From NCBI GenBank assembly GCA_026874595.1, contig CM049306.1, positions 14,715,019 to 14,779,018 on the forward strand: a stretch of 64,000 nucleotides of DNA. The letters run 5' to 3'. The translations under genes were made by a program, and so were the position numbers. This stretch comes from Sipunculus nudus. Lineage: Eukaryota > Annelida > Sipuncula > Golfingiida > Sipunculidae. Positions 36,843 to 50,512 of this stretch are shown here, in pieces. Position 1 is the first letter of the stretch. Each line of letters starts with the position of its first letter. The notes under the pieces are model-generated. The model made no database searches. It had not been told where the DNA came from and was given only the letters and a program-made list of their open reading frames with translations.

Positions 36843-39632
36843 TATATATCTGCAATTTACTAGCTCCTTTGCATATCCCACTCCATTAACTGTGAACATT
36901 TTGACATTCTTACAATAGATACAAAAAGAAGGAAGGATGTACCAGGAAAAACATCTGGCTTCTATTGTACTACATTCCACAGCTCAATCAACCTTTCCAA
37001 AGCATCAGAATGCTGTCTAATACCAACAGTGTAATTGCTCATCCATTATTGATATATTCATATGAAATAGAGAAGCTTTCACTCAGAGGTGGCTCCTGGG
37101 TCAACTCAAAGGCACAATCTGTGAAAAGCACATGTGACATATTGATCTCTGAATCAATCAGACCTCCCCAATACCAGCCAAGGGATCTTCCAGCTTCCCC
37201 TACAGCACCAAGCCGTCCAGCAAGTGTGTGACAGAAGGTCACTCCGAGCCAAGCAGACACATGATTCAAGTTTTAATAAATCAGAGTCCTCAAATTCTGA
37301 ACACACTCAAGACATCTGAATGAGCTCTGAGTTGACCAAAATAGACAAATTATTTAAGGCACTAAAACCACAGGTCTCCTAAGGACTAAGGCATGTAGAG
37401 AGAGAGGATGGTTCACTTAATCATGGATGTGAATGAAGGAATGTCAATGACAGTTAAAGATATGCAAATTAGTATGAAGCCATCTAGATTCCATGCTCCC
37501 TATGTACATAGTAGGTTGGAGGTAATCCAGAAATCATAACAAATAGTAAGGCATAAAACAAACCTCAGTCATCATGTTTTAGTTTAAAGTCGGACCCTAT
37601 ATAATTGTTCACTCATAACACTAACTTACCAATGATATCACAATAAATATAATCTTATGGTTTGACTTTTAAATTTAAAACTTTTAATTCAAAATTAAGT
37701 GGCCAATAGATCACTCAGTTTATCAGATGCATAACTGAAAGGCTTAATATTTCAGACATTATATGTTAATGGGACTCAAGGCTGTCAGTGCAAGTTATTT
37801 TAAATCATCTGTCAGATCGCATGTTTTTCTAACTCAAGTCTTAATTTTCTTTCATGTTATCTGAATATCATTTCAATGAGTGGCATACAAGCCAGTTGAC
37901 AATCTGCATGATTATTTCAATCAGGAGGCTGTTTTGTGTTCATTACTGGTAACACTTACACAGGGAGTCAGTGAATTAAGGCCAAAGAATACATGTTAAA
38001 TCTTAAGCCAAACAAGTGAGAAACTTCCTGTGTAGCGTACAAATTGGGTCCAGTTACCCAGGCAATAAATGGTCTTGTTTATCTTACGTGACAGCATACT
38101 AGTAGGTCATGAGGCATTTTTAAAAATTATGAAAGTATCTGCATCCTCATCAAGCCTTACAGTGTGGTATATCTGCCATATCATGCCATTTCTAAGCAAG
38201 GCAGTGTGACATATCAATAGACTCTCTTATGTCAAAATGGTGCTAATTAAACTAAAACTTACTCAATATGTTAAAATTAAAGGTTTAATGTTAGGATTAT
38301 AAATCTCAATACAGAGTTTTATATCTTCAGAATTGGTAAATGTATTAATATAATGTTTACCCTGATGATTGAAATCTATATAAATGAATAAATAATAAAC
38401 ATATATCAGTAACAGAGGCTAGTAATTTGGCCATGCTTGAAACTTACTGGAGTTTTGATAGAGGAATGTCATGTATTGCCCTAATTACAGAAATGAGGTC
38501 AGCTGTGCTCAATACTTCAAACATACCTTACCTAAATTTAGGTTTCTACATGCCCCATCCTAATAGGGTAGCTAGGAGGAAGGGCTAAACTTTAGTTTAC
38601 CAGGATGAAGTCAGTTACACTCATTTTACTTGTATTTTTTAAAATGAAACTAAAACATACATCATTTAATTTTTCTGTTCTCCTTACTTAGAGGACTAAT
38701 GCATATCACTCCACAAACCTGATTGATTATTAAAAAAGTAATGTCAAAATTACTTCCTGACGTAGATATCTGTACCCTTACTTTCCTTGTCATTTGCTTA
38801 CTTTTTGTTATATCTGTTCAACCATACATCTTATGCATTATCAAACACTTTGAATTATAGAAAATATTAAATATAATAGATGGGCAAAACTGTTTCACAA
38901 TACCTTAGACATTCTGTAACTTCTTTGGTAATAACTCTAGTGTTCTGATACATCATTTGAAACAAGTAATAAAAAAAAGAACATCTAACAACAGTGAGAG
39001 GATCATATATACAAAAACTCCCCATGCATGCACGTATCCACCGGGCTGTATGCTTGGTTTGACAACATCAATGCAAAAGGTTCATGTCAGTTGAATAAAA
39101 TAAGAAACACTTGACTGGTTAGAACTAGTCAGAGGAGATATGTGATGGATATATTTTCATTGTTGATCACTAACAGTTGGGGGAACCTTGCACTATATAT
39201 AAACCTGCTTTTGTCTACAACAACACCATTTTTAACAGCATGGGATATGCAAATTGTTTTTGCAACTGAGGACATAGAATAGTCAATATTTAAGTATAGA
39301 ATAAGCAATTTATCAATTTTTTTGTTATAAAACTATTTAATCACATTTGATATATCTCCACAAAATGTATACTCACATGGCCAGCACCAAAAGGCCCATG
39401 GTCTTGATGCTCATATGAATTTTATATTATATTTTTAATATGTTCAGCTCACAATCTAAAACTTACCATTTAATCTCATAGTTTTTCAAAACCATGCAAT
39501 AACAGTTTATAGAACATCTCAGCTAAAAAGCACATGTACAATACAAGTACCCGGTACTTAACATTTTAAACTCAAGCACCAAACACACAAACATCACTCC
39601 AGAAATACTGGCATGGATGTACACAATAGAAA
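36841..39632. other. intronic sequence, mostly unique
   Basis: AT-rich. The overlapping open frames at 36965-37269 on both strands are somewhat GC-richer but have no domain motif. A segment near 38356 ('tttaccctgatgattga...') recurs near 49338, so part of this stretch is an unclassified dispersed repeat. Confidence 0.45.
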
Positions 39633-39687
39633 AACAAGGGACCTATGGGTCACGGTCTACATGACTTATAGTCAGCTGAGCTAAAAA
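39633..39687 (+). mobile_element. 55-bp terminal-only family A element
   Basis: The A left end (AACAAGGGACCTATGGGTCA) is joined within a few bases to most of the A right hairpin (ATGACTTATAGTCAGCTGAG then CTAAAAA). Nothing lies between, so both termini are kept and the whole interior is lost. It directly precedes A interior sequence (39688 on) that in the copy at 43946 begins about 850 bp downstream of the left end. Confidence 0.75.
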
Positions 39688-41497
39688 TTGAACTGAAAAA
39701 TACAAGATTCTTACATCATCAGTAACTGCAAGTTAATTTTCCTGTTACTCAACAACTAACAAATTCCTTTTCTATTAATTTTTTAAAATTTGTTATTAAA
39801 AACCAATAAAAATTTATAAATTTATAGTTTCTTGTTATGTTGTTGGTCAAAACAACTACTAGATAAGTTCGGTTGGACACTTGGATCAACTGTGGCTGGC
39901 CAAAATCTGCCTGGCTGCCCCAGTGTATGCCTCCCTCATGATCAAGCGTGCATAATTTGCTGAAAGTTCAACAAGGTCAACATACAGGTGACTCAAGAGG
40001 GGCTGGAGAGGGCCAAAGTCTGACATGGTCTCATAAAAACATTAATAAAAGCTACAATTTTTGGCCATTTTGTTTCAGCTTTCTAAATTAAAAAGCTGAA
40101 ATCCTTATGTATGCATGATATGAAAATTATATCAACAGTGTTAACAGGAAACAAACGTGCCATGGTCAAAGTTGGGCAAAATTTAAGGTACTAATTTTAT
40201 ATTATACTAATAACTTACAAAATTTTAAAAAATTCAGAACTAATTTTGGGTATTCAATTGAATCTTGATTAAATAATGTTACATCCCTGATAAAAAATCT
40301 CTAGCTTCAGCAATCCTCTTATTAAGGGAGAAAATAAATTTCTTGATTTTTTATAAAGTGCATTATGTTTGGGCCCATAACTTTATAAAAAATCAAGAAA
40401 TTTATTTTAAGTGCATTATGTTTGGGCCCATAACTTAAAACAATTACGCAATACTGACATCATTTCTGGCATGTGCATAGCGAATGAATAGAAAAATATG
40501 TATATTATATATGATCAAAGTCAGATCAGTGGTTTTGATATTAGCGGGCTTGTGTAACAATGGGTTTTTAATGGAAAAATAAAGTTTTTCATTAATATCT
40601 AAAAGGAATTAAGTCCTAGTGACCAGATTCTTAGCATAGTATAGGATTTTGGAGACATCTAACTGTATTTAGATTAGAATTAACAAATTTTAGGAACTGA
40701 GAGCTGAAGCTGGGGAGCTGAGCTCTAGCAAACTGCATTACACTAGCTTGATGTAAATAATATGTGACATGGTGCTTGAAAACTTGAATAAAATCTACAG
40801 ATTTGATCAACTGGTTTCAAATTTTTGGTGTTAACAGACGAACTGCTAACAAAAACATGCTGTGAAAATTAAATCCACAGCAGTTACAGGAAAAAAATGT
40901 GCCATGGTCAAAGTTGGGCAAAATTTAAGGTACCAATTTTTTATTTTTGCTAATATTTTAAAAAATTTAAAAGATTCTGATCTAATTTTGGGTATACAAT
41001 TTAATTTTGATTAATTAAAATTGTATTACTGGAAAAAAGTCCTTAGCTTTAACATGTTTTGTATTAAGTGATCAAATATCTTTCCTGATTTTTTACAGAA
41101 TGCATTATGTTTGGGCAAATAACTTTTTTAAATTATATAATACAGACCTAATTTCTGGAATGTACATAGGAACTATATAAAGTGTTATTTATGGTAAATA
41201 TGAGGAAAAACATATGAGTGGTTTTGATATTAGGCAGTCCTGAAGTGTGAAAGTGGGTTTTTAATAAAAAATTGAGGTTTTTCCTAAATTTCTCAAAGGA
41301 ACAAAGTCGCAAAGACCCAGTTTTTGGCATGGTAGGAGATCTTTGGGACATCTAACATTATGCCGAATTTTGGATTCCTAGGTCTTACGGTTCCAAAACG
41401 TGCCAGTTTAATGGACGGACGGACGGACAGACAGACAGCCGACAGAGAAAGGACCATGACTATAGCTCAGATGACTTATAGTCAGCTGAGCTAATGA
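39688..41497 (+). mobile_element. family A interior and right end
   Basis: Begins with 'attgaactgaaaaatac', colinear with about 44798 of the complete copy. It continues through the monomers ('ggaaacaaacgtgccatgg', 'ggttttgatattag') to a GGACGGACGGACAGAC tract and the hairpin 41463-41493. A local duplication of 'cattatgtttgggcccataact' lies at about 40363 and 40414. Confidence 0.75.
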
Positions 41498-41519
41498 TTA
41501 TGTTTATCTATTTGAAACC

Positions 41520-42010
41520 CAAAACAATTGTAGGTGGTGCCACAGGTCTTGTATATGACACAGAGCTCTATCGATGATGTATAAATATGCCAAATTTCTA
41601 GCTCAAATGTCAAATCCCTCCTGAAAAAAAAGCAGGGATATACACGATGCAAAATTTATTTTTTGTGGCCCCACCAGTCTTGAATATGACAAAGCTTTTG
41701 GAGATGAATAAATATGCCCAATTTCTAGATGATATGTCAAACCACTCAAATGAAATAAGAAGGGTATATATATACTGCATGTACAAAATTATTGTAGATG
41801 GCACCACCAGTGCTGTATATGATGAAGCTATCCGAGATATAGAAATAAGTACAATTTCAGGCTGATATATCAAATCCCTCCTGAGAAATACGCAGGGACA
41901 ATCACTATGCAAAAATCACTGAAGGTGGTCGACACCAGTCTTGTGTACGAGAAAGTTATCAACGATGCATGGCCAAGTCATAACTTCAGGCTAATACATC
42001 AAACATCAAA
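41520..42010 (+). repeat. short C-like units
   Basis: Three or four units of about 130-140 bp with 'caccagtcttg...gacaaagct' and 'gatatatcaaatccctcctgag'. Palindrome relics such as GTAGGTGGTGCCACAGG (near 41530) occur once per unit. Related units lie at 53060-53340. Confidence 0.65.
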
Positions 42011-42700
42011 TAGAACAAATTGCCAGCTGCAGCTACTGCACTGAGTGTACTCTTGACCTGTACTTGGCAGTACTGACTGAACTCATGACCTGCTGCCAAA
42101 TCTGAAATAGTTGGCAGTCTTCCATGCTATTTACAGATACAGCCACTTTCTTGGCCTGTTGGTAAATTTGTTTACACATACTGAAAGACTTTTTTCAAGC
42201 TGACATATAAGATTTTTTTTATCAAAATGTTTAGAATAACTAGATCAAGCCTGCTAAAGGTAAAAGACCCAAAAAAAGAGTAAGTGCTCCAGGAAAAAAG
42301 AGTAGACTTATTTGAAATAAAGAGTGAAAAAAGAGTTAAATGAGAGTCACTTCCCCCTTTTTTATCACAAAAATGAATAAAGATGTGCTTCTCATCAAAC
42401 AATTGTGTATAAAGAGGTAGATATCAGAATTATTTCATGAAAAAAATAGGAAAAAGAGAGTGCTGCTGAAAAAAAGAGTGAAAAAGAGTAATTAGCTTCA
42501 TTTTCAGGAAATCTTAAAAAAAAAAGAGTGACTCTTTTAAAAAAAAGAGTGATTTGGCAGGCCTTTATATATTTCTTGGTGCCATATATCCCCAGACAAT
42601 AGGCCCCCCATCTTCAGTAGCATATACTGACACTTAGCAAGAGACAATGGTTTCTTCCATCTATTAACTTTAGAAACAATATTTTTCACTGAATATATTG
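42011..42700. other. spacer with AAAAAGAGTG repeats
   Basis: Contains a loose run of AAAAAGAGTG-like words at about 42270-42560. A decayed C right end (half hairpin ATATCCCCAGACAATAG) lies near 42586. Confidence 0.5.
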
Positions 42701-42729
42701 ATTCTCTTTTGAGAAAAGAGCATTAATTT

Positions 42730-43945
42730 GTTTTACAGAAACAGGAAGGTAGGTGGCACAACCTGTCTGTTTGTCAAGAAAATGTTCCAAGATGGATTGA
42801 CATGCCAAATTTAAGACCAATACCTTGAACCACTCCAGAGATATGAGCAATTTTCACCCAAAGCACATGTACGCCACAGCAAAACGATAGCAAATGGCGC
42901 CACCAGTCTTGAGTCTAAGATCTATGGATATGCACATTTTCAGGCCAATAGGGTAAATCACTCCTCAGAAATGGGTATTAATTTATTCTACAAAAACGGA
43001 AAGATGATGCCACCTGTATGTTTATGAGAAAACTTTCCAAGATGGATGGACATATATAAGTCAAGTTTGAAACCAACATATAAATCTAAGCTGAAGTTAT
43101 CATCAGAAAAATGAATTTTTGGACAGGTGGCTCCTGTGACCTTCACCTTTGACCATGTGTCCTAAAAATGAATATGGGTCTTCCTCTATTGGCAGGTGAA
43201 CTATATGTTCAAGATAAAAGGTCTGAAATGAAAAGTTTGGCTAAAAATGCATCCACAATCTTTTAAAAGATGTGTCCTGTGTCCTTGACCTTTGACCTCA
43301 TGACCTCAAAAACAATAGGAATCTTGTTTTATTGATGGGCCATATATAAGTCAAGTTTGATACCCATATATCATTCCAAGCTGGAGTAATCATCAGGAAA
43401 TGTATTTTTGGACAGATGGCTCCTGTGACCTTCACCTTTGACCATGTGACCTAAAAATGGATAGGGGTCTTCCTCTATTGGCAGGTGAACTATTTGTTCA
43501 AGATAAAAGGTCTGAAATGAAAAGTTTGGCTGAAAATTCATCCACAATCTTTTCAAAGATGTTTGTCCTGTGACCTTGACCTCATGACCTAAAAATCAAT
43601 AGGAATCTTGTTTTATTGATGGGCCATATATAAGTCAAGTTTGATACCCATATAACATTCCAAGCTGGAGTAATCATCAGGAAATTAATTTTTGGCCAGA
43701 TGGCTCCTGTGACATTCACCATTAACCATGTGACCTACAAATCAATAGGGGTCCTCCTCTATTGGCAGGTGAACTATATGTTCAAGATAAAAGGTCTGAG
43801 ATGAAAAGTTTGCTGAAAATGCATCAACAATCTTTTTAAAGATGTGTCCTGTGACCTTACCCTTTGACCTTGTGACCCCAAATCAATTGGGATCTTGCTT
43901 TTTTAATGGGACATATATAAGTCAAGTTTGAAATCCATATATAAA
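42730..43945 (+). repeat. about 277-295-bp tandem array (C-related), left part
   Basis: 'ggctcctgtgaccttcacc' recurs at about 43130, 43426 and 43703, with 'ggcaggtgaactatatgttcaagataaaaggtctga' once per unit. GTGACCTTGACCTTTGACC phrases are frequent. The array is split at 43945 by a family A element and resumes at 46591. Confidence 0.82.
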
Positions 43946-46590
43946 AACAAGGGACCTATGGGTCACGGCGCTCAGCTGTTATATATGATAAAAAATATGA
44001 TTTAGATATGATTCACGTGCTGGTTTTGTGTGGTAATAAATATACGATGTATTATGAGTTGTTGTTGTTTAGCTTATGTATGATTTTGATAGTATCTTTG
44101 GAGACAGGGAAGAGGATTGATTTCATTTATTTTATTAACAAATGGAGTACTATTGTCACACAGATTTTGACTTGGCCATATAACTTATAAGCAGAACATA
44201 TAATATAAGAGTTTAACTATTAATTAAAAAAATTACAAATATTGTCCCAAATATAATTTTTATTAAAAATAATAAGAGAATCTTATGATTTTTTAAAATG
44301 AAATATAACTGAAATGATTATTAAAATAATATTAAAGAATATATTCATGAATGCATTCATGAATACATTTTGAAAGTATTTGCACTGGTATTCATATACT
44401 TGCATTTTTACCTGAATTCCCGTTCTTTATGCAAGAAATTTTATAATGGAGTACATATTCATATTCGTATTTAAATACAATTGCTAATTATTTGCACCAT
44501 GTCAGGTATTTATTCAGTTTTCACCAAACAATGATGTTGAGAATCCAGAATATACAAAATTAACACATTTAAATAATGATCATAAGTACCTGGTTTTATG
44601 GTTTTTATTTATATTTAAAAAAAATATAAATGTAATATATTCATTTTGGACTAATTTCACATCAATGTACACACTAGACACAGTAGGAATCTAGATTAAT
44701 ATTATCAACTGCATCTTTGTCTATCATTAATTTCCTTCATATGATCCCCAATCATTAGTAATGAATAATATGATTTACTTTTTTATCATTAAAATTGAAC
44801 TGAAAAATACCATAGGTGACTGCATGGTGTTATTTGGAATACATGACATTCTATCCATCGATACAAGATTCTTATATCATCAGTAACTGCAAGTTAATTT
44901 CCTGTTATTATAAACTTACAAATTCCTTTTCTATTTTTCTTTAATTTGTTATTAAAAACCAACACAAATTTATTAATTTATTGTTTATTGTTATGTTGTT
45001 GGTTGAAACTACTAGATGAGTTGGGTTGGACACCTGGATCAACTGTGGCTGGCCATTATATAATAAGCTGCCTGGAGCCCCAGTTTATGCCTCCTGTCAA
45101 GCATGCATAATTTGCTGAAAGTTCAACAAGGTCAACATACAGGTGACTCAAGAGGGGCTGGAGAGGGCCAAAGTCTGACATGGTCTCATAGAAACATTAA
45201 CAAAAGCTACAATTTTTGGCCAATTTCTTTCAGCTTTCTAAACTAAAAAGCTGAAATCCTTATGTGTGCATGACATGAATATTATATCAACAGTGCTCAC
45301 AGGAAACAAATGTGCCATGGTCAAAGTTGAGCAAAATATAAGGTACTAATTTTATATTTATACTAATAACTTATAAAATTTGAAAAATTCAGAACTAATT
45401 TTGGGTATTCAATTGAATCTTGATTAAATAATGTTACATGCCTGACAAAAAAATCTCTAGCTTCAGCAATCTCCTTGTTAAGGGAGTAAATTATTTCTTG
45501 ATTTTTTACAAAGTGCATTATGTTTGCGCCCATAACTTAAAACAGTTACGCAATACTGACATCATATCTTGCATGTGCATAGAGAATGTATAGAAAAATA
45601 TGTATATTATATATGATTAAAGTCAGATCAGTTGTTTTGATATTAGGCAGTCTTGAAGTGTAACAATGGGTTTTTAATGGAAAAATGAAGTTTTTCATTA
45701 ATATCTCGAAGGTATTAAGTCCTAGTGACCAAATTCTTGGCATGGTTAGGGATTTTGGAGACATCTAATTGTATGCCAAATTTTAGGAACTGAGAGCTGA
45801 AGCTGGGGAGCTGAGCTCTTGCAAACTGCATAACACTAGCTTGATGTAAACAATATGTTCCATGGTGTTTGAAAACTTGAATAAAATCTACAGTTTTTGA
45901 TCAACTGGTTTCAAATTTTTGGTGTTAACAGACAAATGCTAACAAAAACATGCTGTGAAAATTAAATCCACAGTACTTACAGGAAAAATGTGCCATGGTC
46001 AAAGTTGGGCTAAATTTAAGGTACCAATTTTTTATTTTTGTTAATATTTTAAAAAATTTAAAAGATTTTGATCTAATTTTGGGTATACAATTTAATTTTG
46101 ATTAATTAAAGTTATATTACTGGAAAAAAGGTCCATAGCTTTAACATGTTTTGTGTTAAGTGATCAAATATCTTTCCTGATTTTTTACAAAATGCATTAT
46201 GTTTGGGCTCATAACTTTTTTAAATTATATAATACAGACATAATTTCTGGCATGTACATAGGAACTATATAGAAGAATATTTATTGTAAATATGAGGAAA
46301 AACAGATGAGTGGTTTTGATATAAGGCAGTCCTGAAGTGTAAAAATAGGTTTTTAATAAAAAATTGAGGTTTTTCCTTAATTTCTCAAAGGAACGAAGTC
46401 GCAAAGACCCAGTTTTCGGCTTGGTAGGAGATCTTGGGGACATCTAACATTATGCCGAATTTTGGATCCCTATGTCTTACGGTTTCAAAACGTGCCACAT
46501 CTACGGACGGACGGCACGACAGACGGACGGACGACGGACAATATACCACGACTATAGCTCAGATGACTTATAGTCAGCTGAGCTAAAAAG
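43946..46590 (+). mobile_element. complete family A element (2.64 kb) in a C-type array
   Basis: Left end AACAAGGGACCTATGGGTCA, then CGGCGCTCAGCTG. Right end a GACGGACGG tract near 46505-46540 and the hairpin 46555-46585, then AAAAA. The host array reads into it ('tttgaaatccatatata') and out of it ('gctagaattatcatcctga'), matching the continuous unit near 43660, so both ends are well placed. No coding capacity. Confidence 0.85.
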
Positions 46591-47445
46591 CTAGAATTAT
46601 CATCCTGAAACTAATTTTTTGACAGGTAGCTCCTGTGGCTTTGACCTTGTGACCCCAAAATTGATATGGATCATTCACTATTGGCAAGTGTTCTATATGT
46701 TCAAGATGGAAGATCTTGGATGAAAAGTCTGGCTTAAACTGCATCCATAATACCTTTAAAGATGTAAGTCCAGTGACCTTGACCTTTGACCTCATGACCC
46801 TAGAACCTATAGGGTTCTTACTTTAGACGTGAGCCATACATTAGTCACGTTTGAAATCCATATGGCTATCAACACTGGAGATATCATATGAGGCATGTGA
46901 TTTTCACCAAATATGAAAATATAAAAGGTCAAGGCCACTCTCATGGTAAAGGTCATGACCCAAATTTGAATAGCCCTTATCTAAGAAACATTTTCTCTAC
47001 ATGTTCATAATATGAAGCTAATCTGTCCATTAGTTTTTTACTTGTAACACTCACAGGACTGTCAAGTGGCAATTATGGGGGTATTAAGAGATGTAAAAAC
47101 AAGAAAAGGATAATTGGTGGCGCCACCAGTTTCCTGCATATCACAGGGCTATCCAAGATCTTCGGTCACCTTGATTTTTGGACCAGTCCATGCAAGCTTT
47201 CTTGAGATATTTAAGAATTTGTGTTATTTTCAGCAAAAATGGGCCTATTCAAGGTCAAGGTCACTCTCCTAGAAAAGGTCATGACCCCATTTTAAATAGG
47301 CTTCGTCCTCTTACCTATATCTACACAAATGTAAAGTTTGAAAAAGATGAAATATATTTTAGTTATCCCGCTCACATGATTTTTCTTGGGCGGTGGCGGG
47401 ACCCTCATGAAACTTTGTCATGACTTTGTCTGGGGATACGATAAC
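46591..47445 (+). repeat. C-type array, right part, with terminus
   Basis: Resumes the array split by the A element. It then passes into the GGTCAAGGTCACTCTC-type monomers seen at 394-2770 (exact GGTGGCGCCACC near 47117) and ends in a GGCGGTGGCGGG patch and the right arm GTCTGGGGATAC (near 47428-47439). The left hairpin arm is eroded. Confidence 0.7.
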
Positions 47446-47985
47446 AGATGCCTATTGTGAAGCAATATCAGAATACAGATATACACCAGAACATGCCATG
47501 AGGGGACACCAGGATGAGCGGACACACTCGATGTAGGGACACTAAGCCAATGTCCCCACCCATTTCCCATTAAAATTGACCTGTCATGAGCAGAAACCTG
47601 CTAAACTCCGACAGGGACAGTCCTGTTTGGCCCAAAATCCTGTAATGAATGCACACCGAAGTCTGATTTATCAGTGGCCACCAGTAACGCTGTGTGGTTG
47701 TACCAGCTGAGCAGCTCTGCAGAACGCTTAGTGCAAGCCTTGAACGGCTCGTATATAGATTCATTCACAGATATTATGTAAATCGCGGGAATTCCGTATC
47801 ACATGACTGACTCCACCAATGAGCATCAACATTAGTTGACCCTAGTCTTTTTCCATCATATAAGCATGGCTGACAAGTGGTTTGCGCCAGCAAACTTGTG
47901 GCACTATTTCAAGGTTGCAAAATAAATAACAATAGCATTTTTGATAATTGTAACTCTAACTGTTGCAATAGACGTCAAAATGTTG
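47446..47985. other. intronic sequence, unclassified
   Basis: Includes a patch of 'ggggacacc...gtagggacac' words near 47498-47560 that partly recurs near 49140-49200. No exon recognised. Confidence 0.4.
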
Positions 47986-48545
47986 ATTAACAAGAACAAT
48001 TTGGCCTGTGCAATAATCCAAATATGATTGTGGGTGCACCTGCAGGTGACAGCAGCCGAACGCCCCTGAACGCTCCCTAATACCCCGGTGTTTAAAATTC
48101 TGCCATATTGAATGTCCACCTCATTTGAGGCCCAGCCATAGCAATGTAAATCTGAGAAAATCATCACTGAATTTGAGGCATCAGGTCAAAATCTCAATGT
48201 CAAGATAAAAGTTTCATGATGAAAATTATTTCCATTCCAATATTGAGGTTAAAGTTGATGTATTTCAGTGGACAAAATCACCATGCATAGTTCAAATTTT
48301 ATTGTGAGTAGCACTGGCTGGCGACATCTAATGAAGGCCACTGAACGCTCCCGATCACCCTGGCAGGGTTTCCGCCATAATGAATGTCTGTCTGATGTGA
48401 AGCCAAGTCACGGCAATGTTTATCTGACTAAATCATTGCTAAATCTGAGGCATCCGGTCATAAGTTCAATGTTGGGATAAAATTCTGATTTGGAAAATTG
48501 ATATCAATTAAATATTGAGTTTGAGATGTCTGGATTTGATTGATT
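47986..48545 (+). repeat. diverged two-copy tandem repeat, about 290 bp
   Basis: Both halves share, in order, 'gaacgctccc', 'gccataatgaatgtc', 'agccaagtcacggcaatgt', 'ctgaggcatccggtca' and 'ataaaa' phrases, with many differences. A CG-rich island for this window; no coding function recognised. Confidence 0.6.
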
Positions 48546-49300
48546 TCCCGTGGACCGTACATAAGGGACATGAGATAGAACTCATTTTGACAGACATAAA
48601 TTTACTCTTCAGCGCCGTGGATAGAATGTTGCATAAATTTAATTGTTCATTAAAAATTGAAATTAATGCAATATCTTAATGACACCCTTATCTTTCATTC
48701 AAAATATTCTCCTGTCATGCAAGTTTGGATCGACCAGAGGTTTGTGGGATGACATTTATTTATTTATTCAGAAACAAATATTTATTTGTTCAAAAACAAT
48801 ATGTGATTAAGAAATATTAAAGATATATTTTATTGAATAAAAATTAGTTTTTAAAGTATTTTAGTAGAAAGTAACTCTTTCTATAAAATTGTACTCATGG
48901 TCCACCATTATTTAATTTTGTATTTAAAAATTTACCAGCTCTTGAAAGACTTTTAATCATGACATAACAAAATCTGCTTTCCTGTGTTAGATGACCATAT
49001 AAATATTTTTTCACATATTATTGATATAAGAAAACATTTTATTTTAATTTACTGATAGGTATATGATTCTTCTGTTTTAATAATTGAATGAATCTCCATA
49101 CAGCAGTAATTATTCCCTCCCACATCTGTTCCTACCTCTCATGAAGGGACACCTGCAATGTAGGGTTACTTTGCCGATATCCCACAGGTGTCCCCTCACA
49201 ACAAATTCTGCTGTACTTCATTCATGGATTTATCTTGCACATAAGTTGGATATGGAACCAATTATTTATGTTGCCTGTTCAGCTCTGCTTATATACCCAA
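48546..49300. other. intronic sequence, nothing recognised
   Basis: AT-rich. Open frames near 49084 have no domain motif. Confidence 0.4.
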
Positions 49301-49319
49301 AGAGACCAGTTTGTTAATA

Positions 49320-50512
49320 CATAGTTCTACAAGCTTTGTTTACCCTGATGATTGATATCTATATAAATGAACAAATAATAAACACATATCAATAACAGAG
49401 GCTTGTAATTTGACCAGAGGACAAAGTATCTCTCAACCTTTGTTAAAGGTCCAGTAATTCTGCCAAAATCATTAAAGTAAACTTGAACAATGGCAGCCAA
49501 AGAATCATTTTTGTGGAATGATACAGAAGTTGAAACAACAATTTTGCAGAAAGAGACAATTGCAGCCCTCAGTTTGAAATACACTTACTAATAGCCATAA
49601 GACCAACTTCAGCTTTCTATGACTCTACCAAAAATCAATGAACCCAATCTACTCTTATACAATTGAAAGAACCCTACCCTAGGTTAATTCTTGTGAAAAA
49701 TTAAACCATTCAGCTTGACAGTTTCATCATAAACATTTTAAAGCTAAAAGAGGATAAAATTTCAAGGTTTTTTTGCCCCTAAACAACAGGTCAATGTTGG
49801 TGGACCCACAAAAACCTCAATTTCATAAATGAGTCATGTGTCAAACATTTGCACAAAACTGCTAGCTCTTTTTGTTTCTGAGATTGTTATATTAGTATGC
49901 TTACTTGGCCAAATGACCAAGTTCAAATTCCTGTAACTTGGCCAAAATTCATTAAACCCAAACCATTTGAAGAAACTTGAGAGAGCTTGTCTATGGGATC
50001 ACTTCTGTGAAATCCAGAGTAATTAAGAGTTATAAAATGATGACCAATGACTACCTTACAAAAAAGGTCAATTCAGATGGCGCCACAAATACCTCAATTT
50101 CATATATGACTCATGAAACCAACATTTGCATAAAATTTGGTGATGATAGCTCCAGTCATTTTTGATATTGTAATTTTAGTATCCTTTTTTAGCCTAATGA
50201 CCAGCTTCCTAAATTTCAATGAACTGGAATCATTCGAACAAACTTGAGAGAGATTGTTTTGGGGATTACTTCTATGAAATATTTAACAATGTGGCTGGAC
50301 AGTTTCGGAGAAGAAGATTTTAAAAGTTTTTTAGCTTTATCCCTATAAAATCTAAGTAAATGCAGATAGCAAAAAATATGCAAAATCCTACAGAGTTTTT
50401 TAGATGACAAATTTTTTGCATTAAATTTGGTGGTGCTAGCTCCTGCCATTTTTGAGAAAATATTGGTTAACATAAGGACGATGGCACACCATCTCACAGG
50501 CTCTCTAAAAAA
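49320..50512 (+). mobile_element. family B monomers and right end
   Basis: Carries B phrases ('ctcaatttcatatatgac', 'aacttgagagagattgttt', 'ggacagtttcggagaagaagat') and ends with an eroded B terminus (CATCTCACAGGCTCTCTAAAA, to about 50510). Palindrome relic GATGGCGCCAC at about 50079. No B left end. Confidence 0.65.

Noticed and set aside
36965-37269. Overlapping open frames on both strands (88 and 76 codons)
   Set aside because: No splice sites of matching phase, no domain motif, and both strands are open, which argues for base composition rather than coding.
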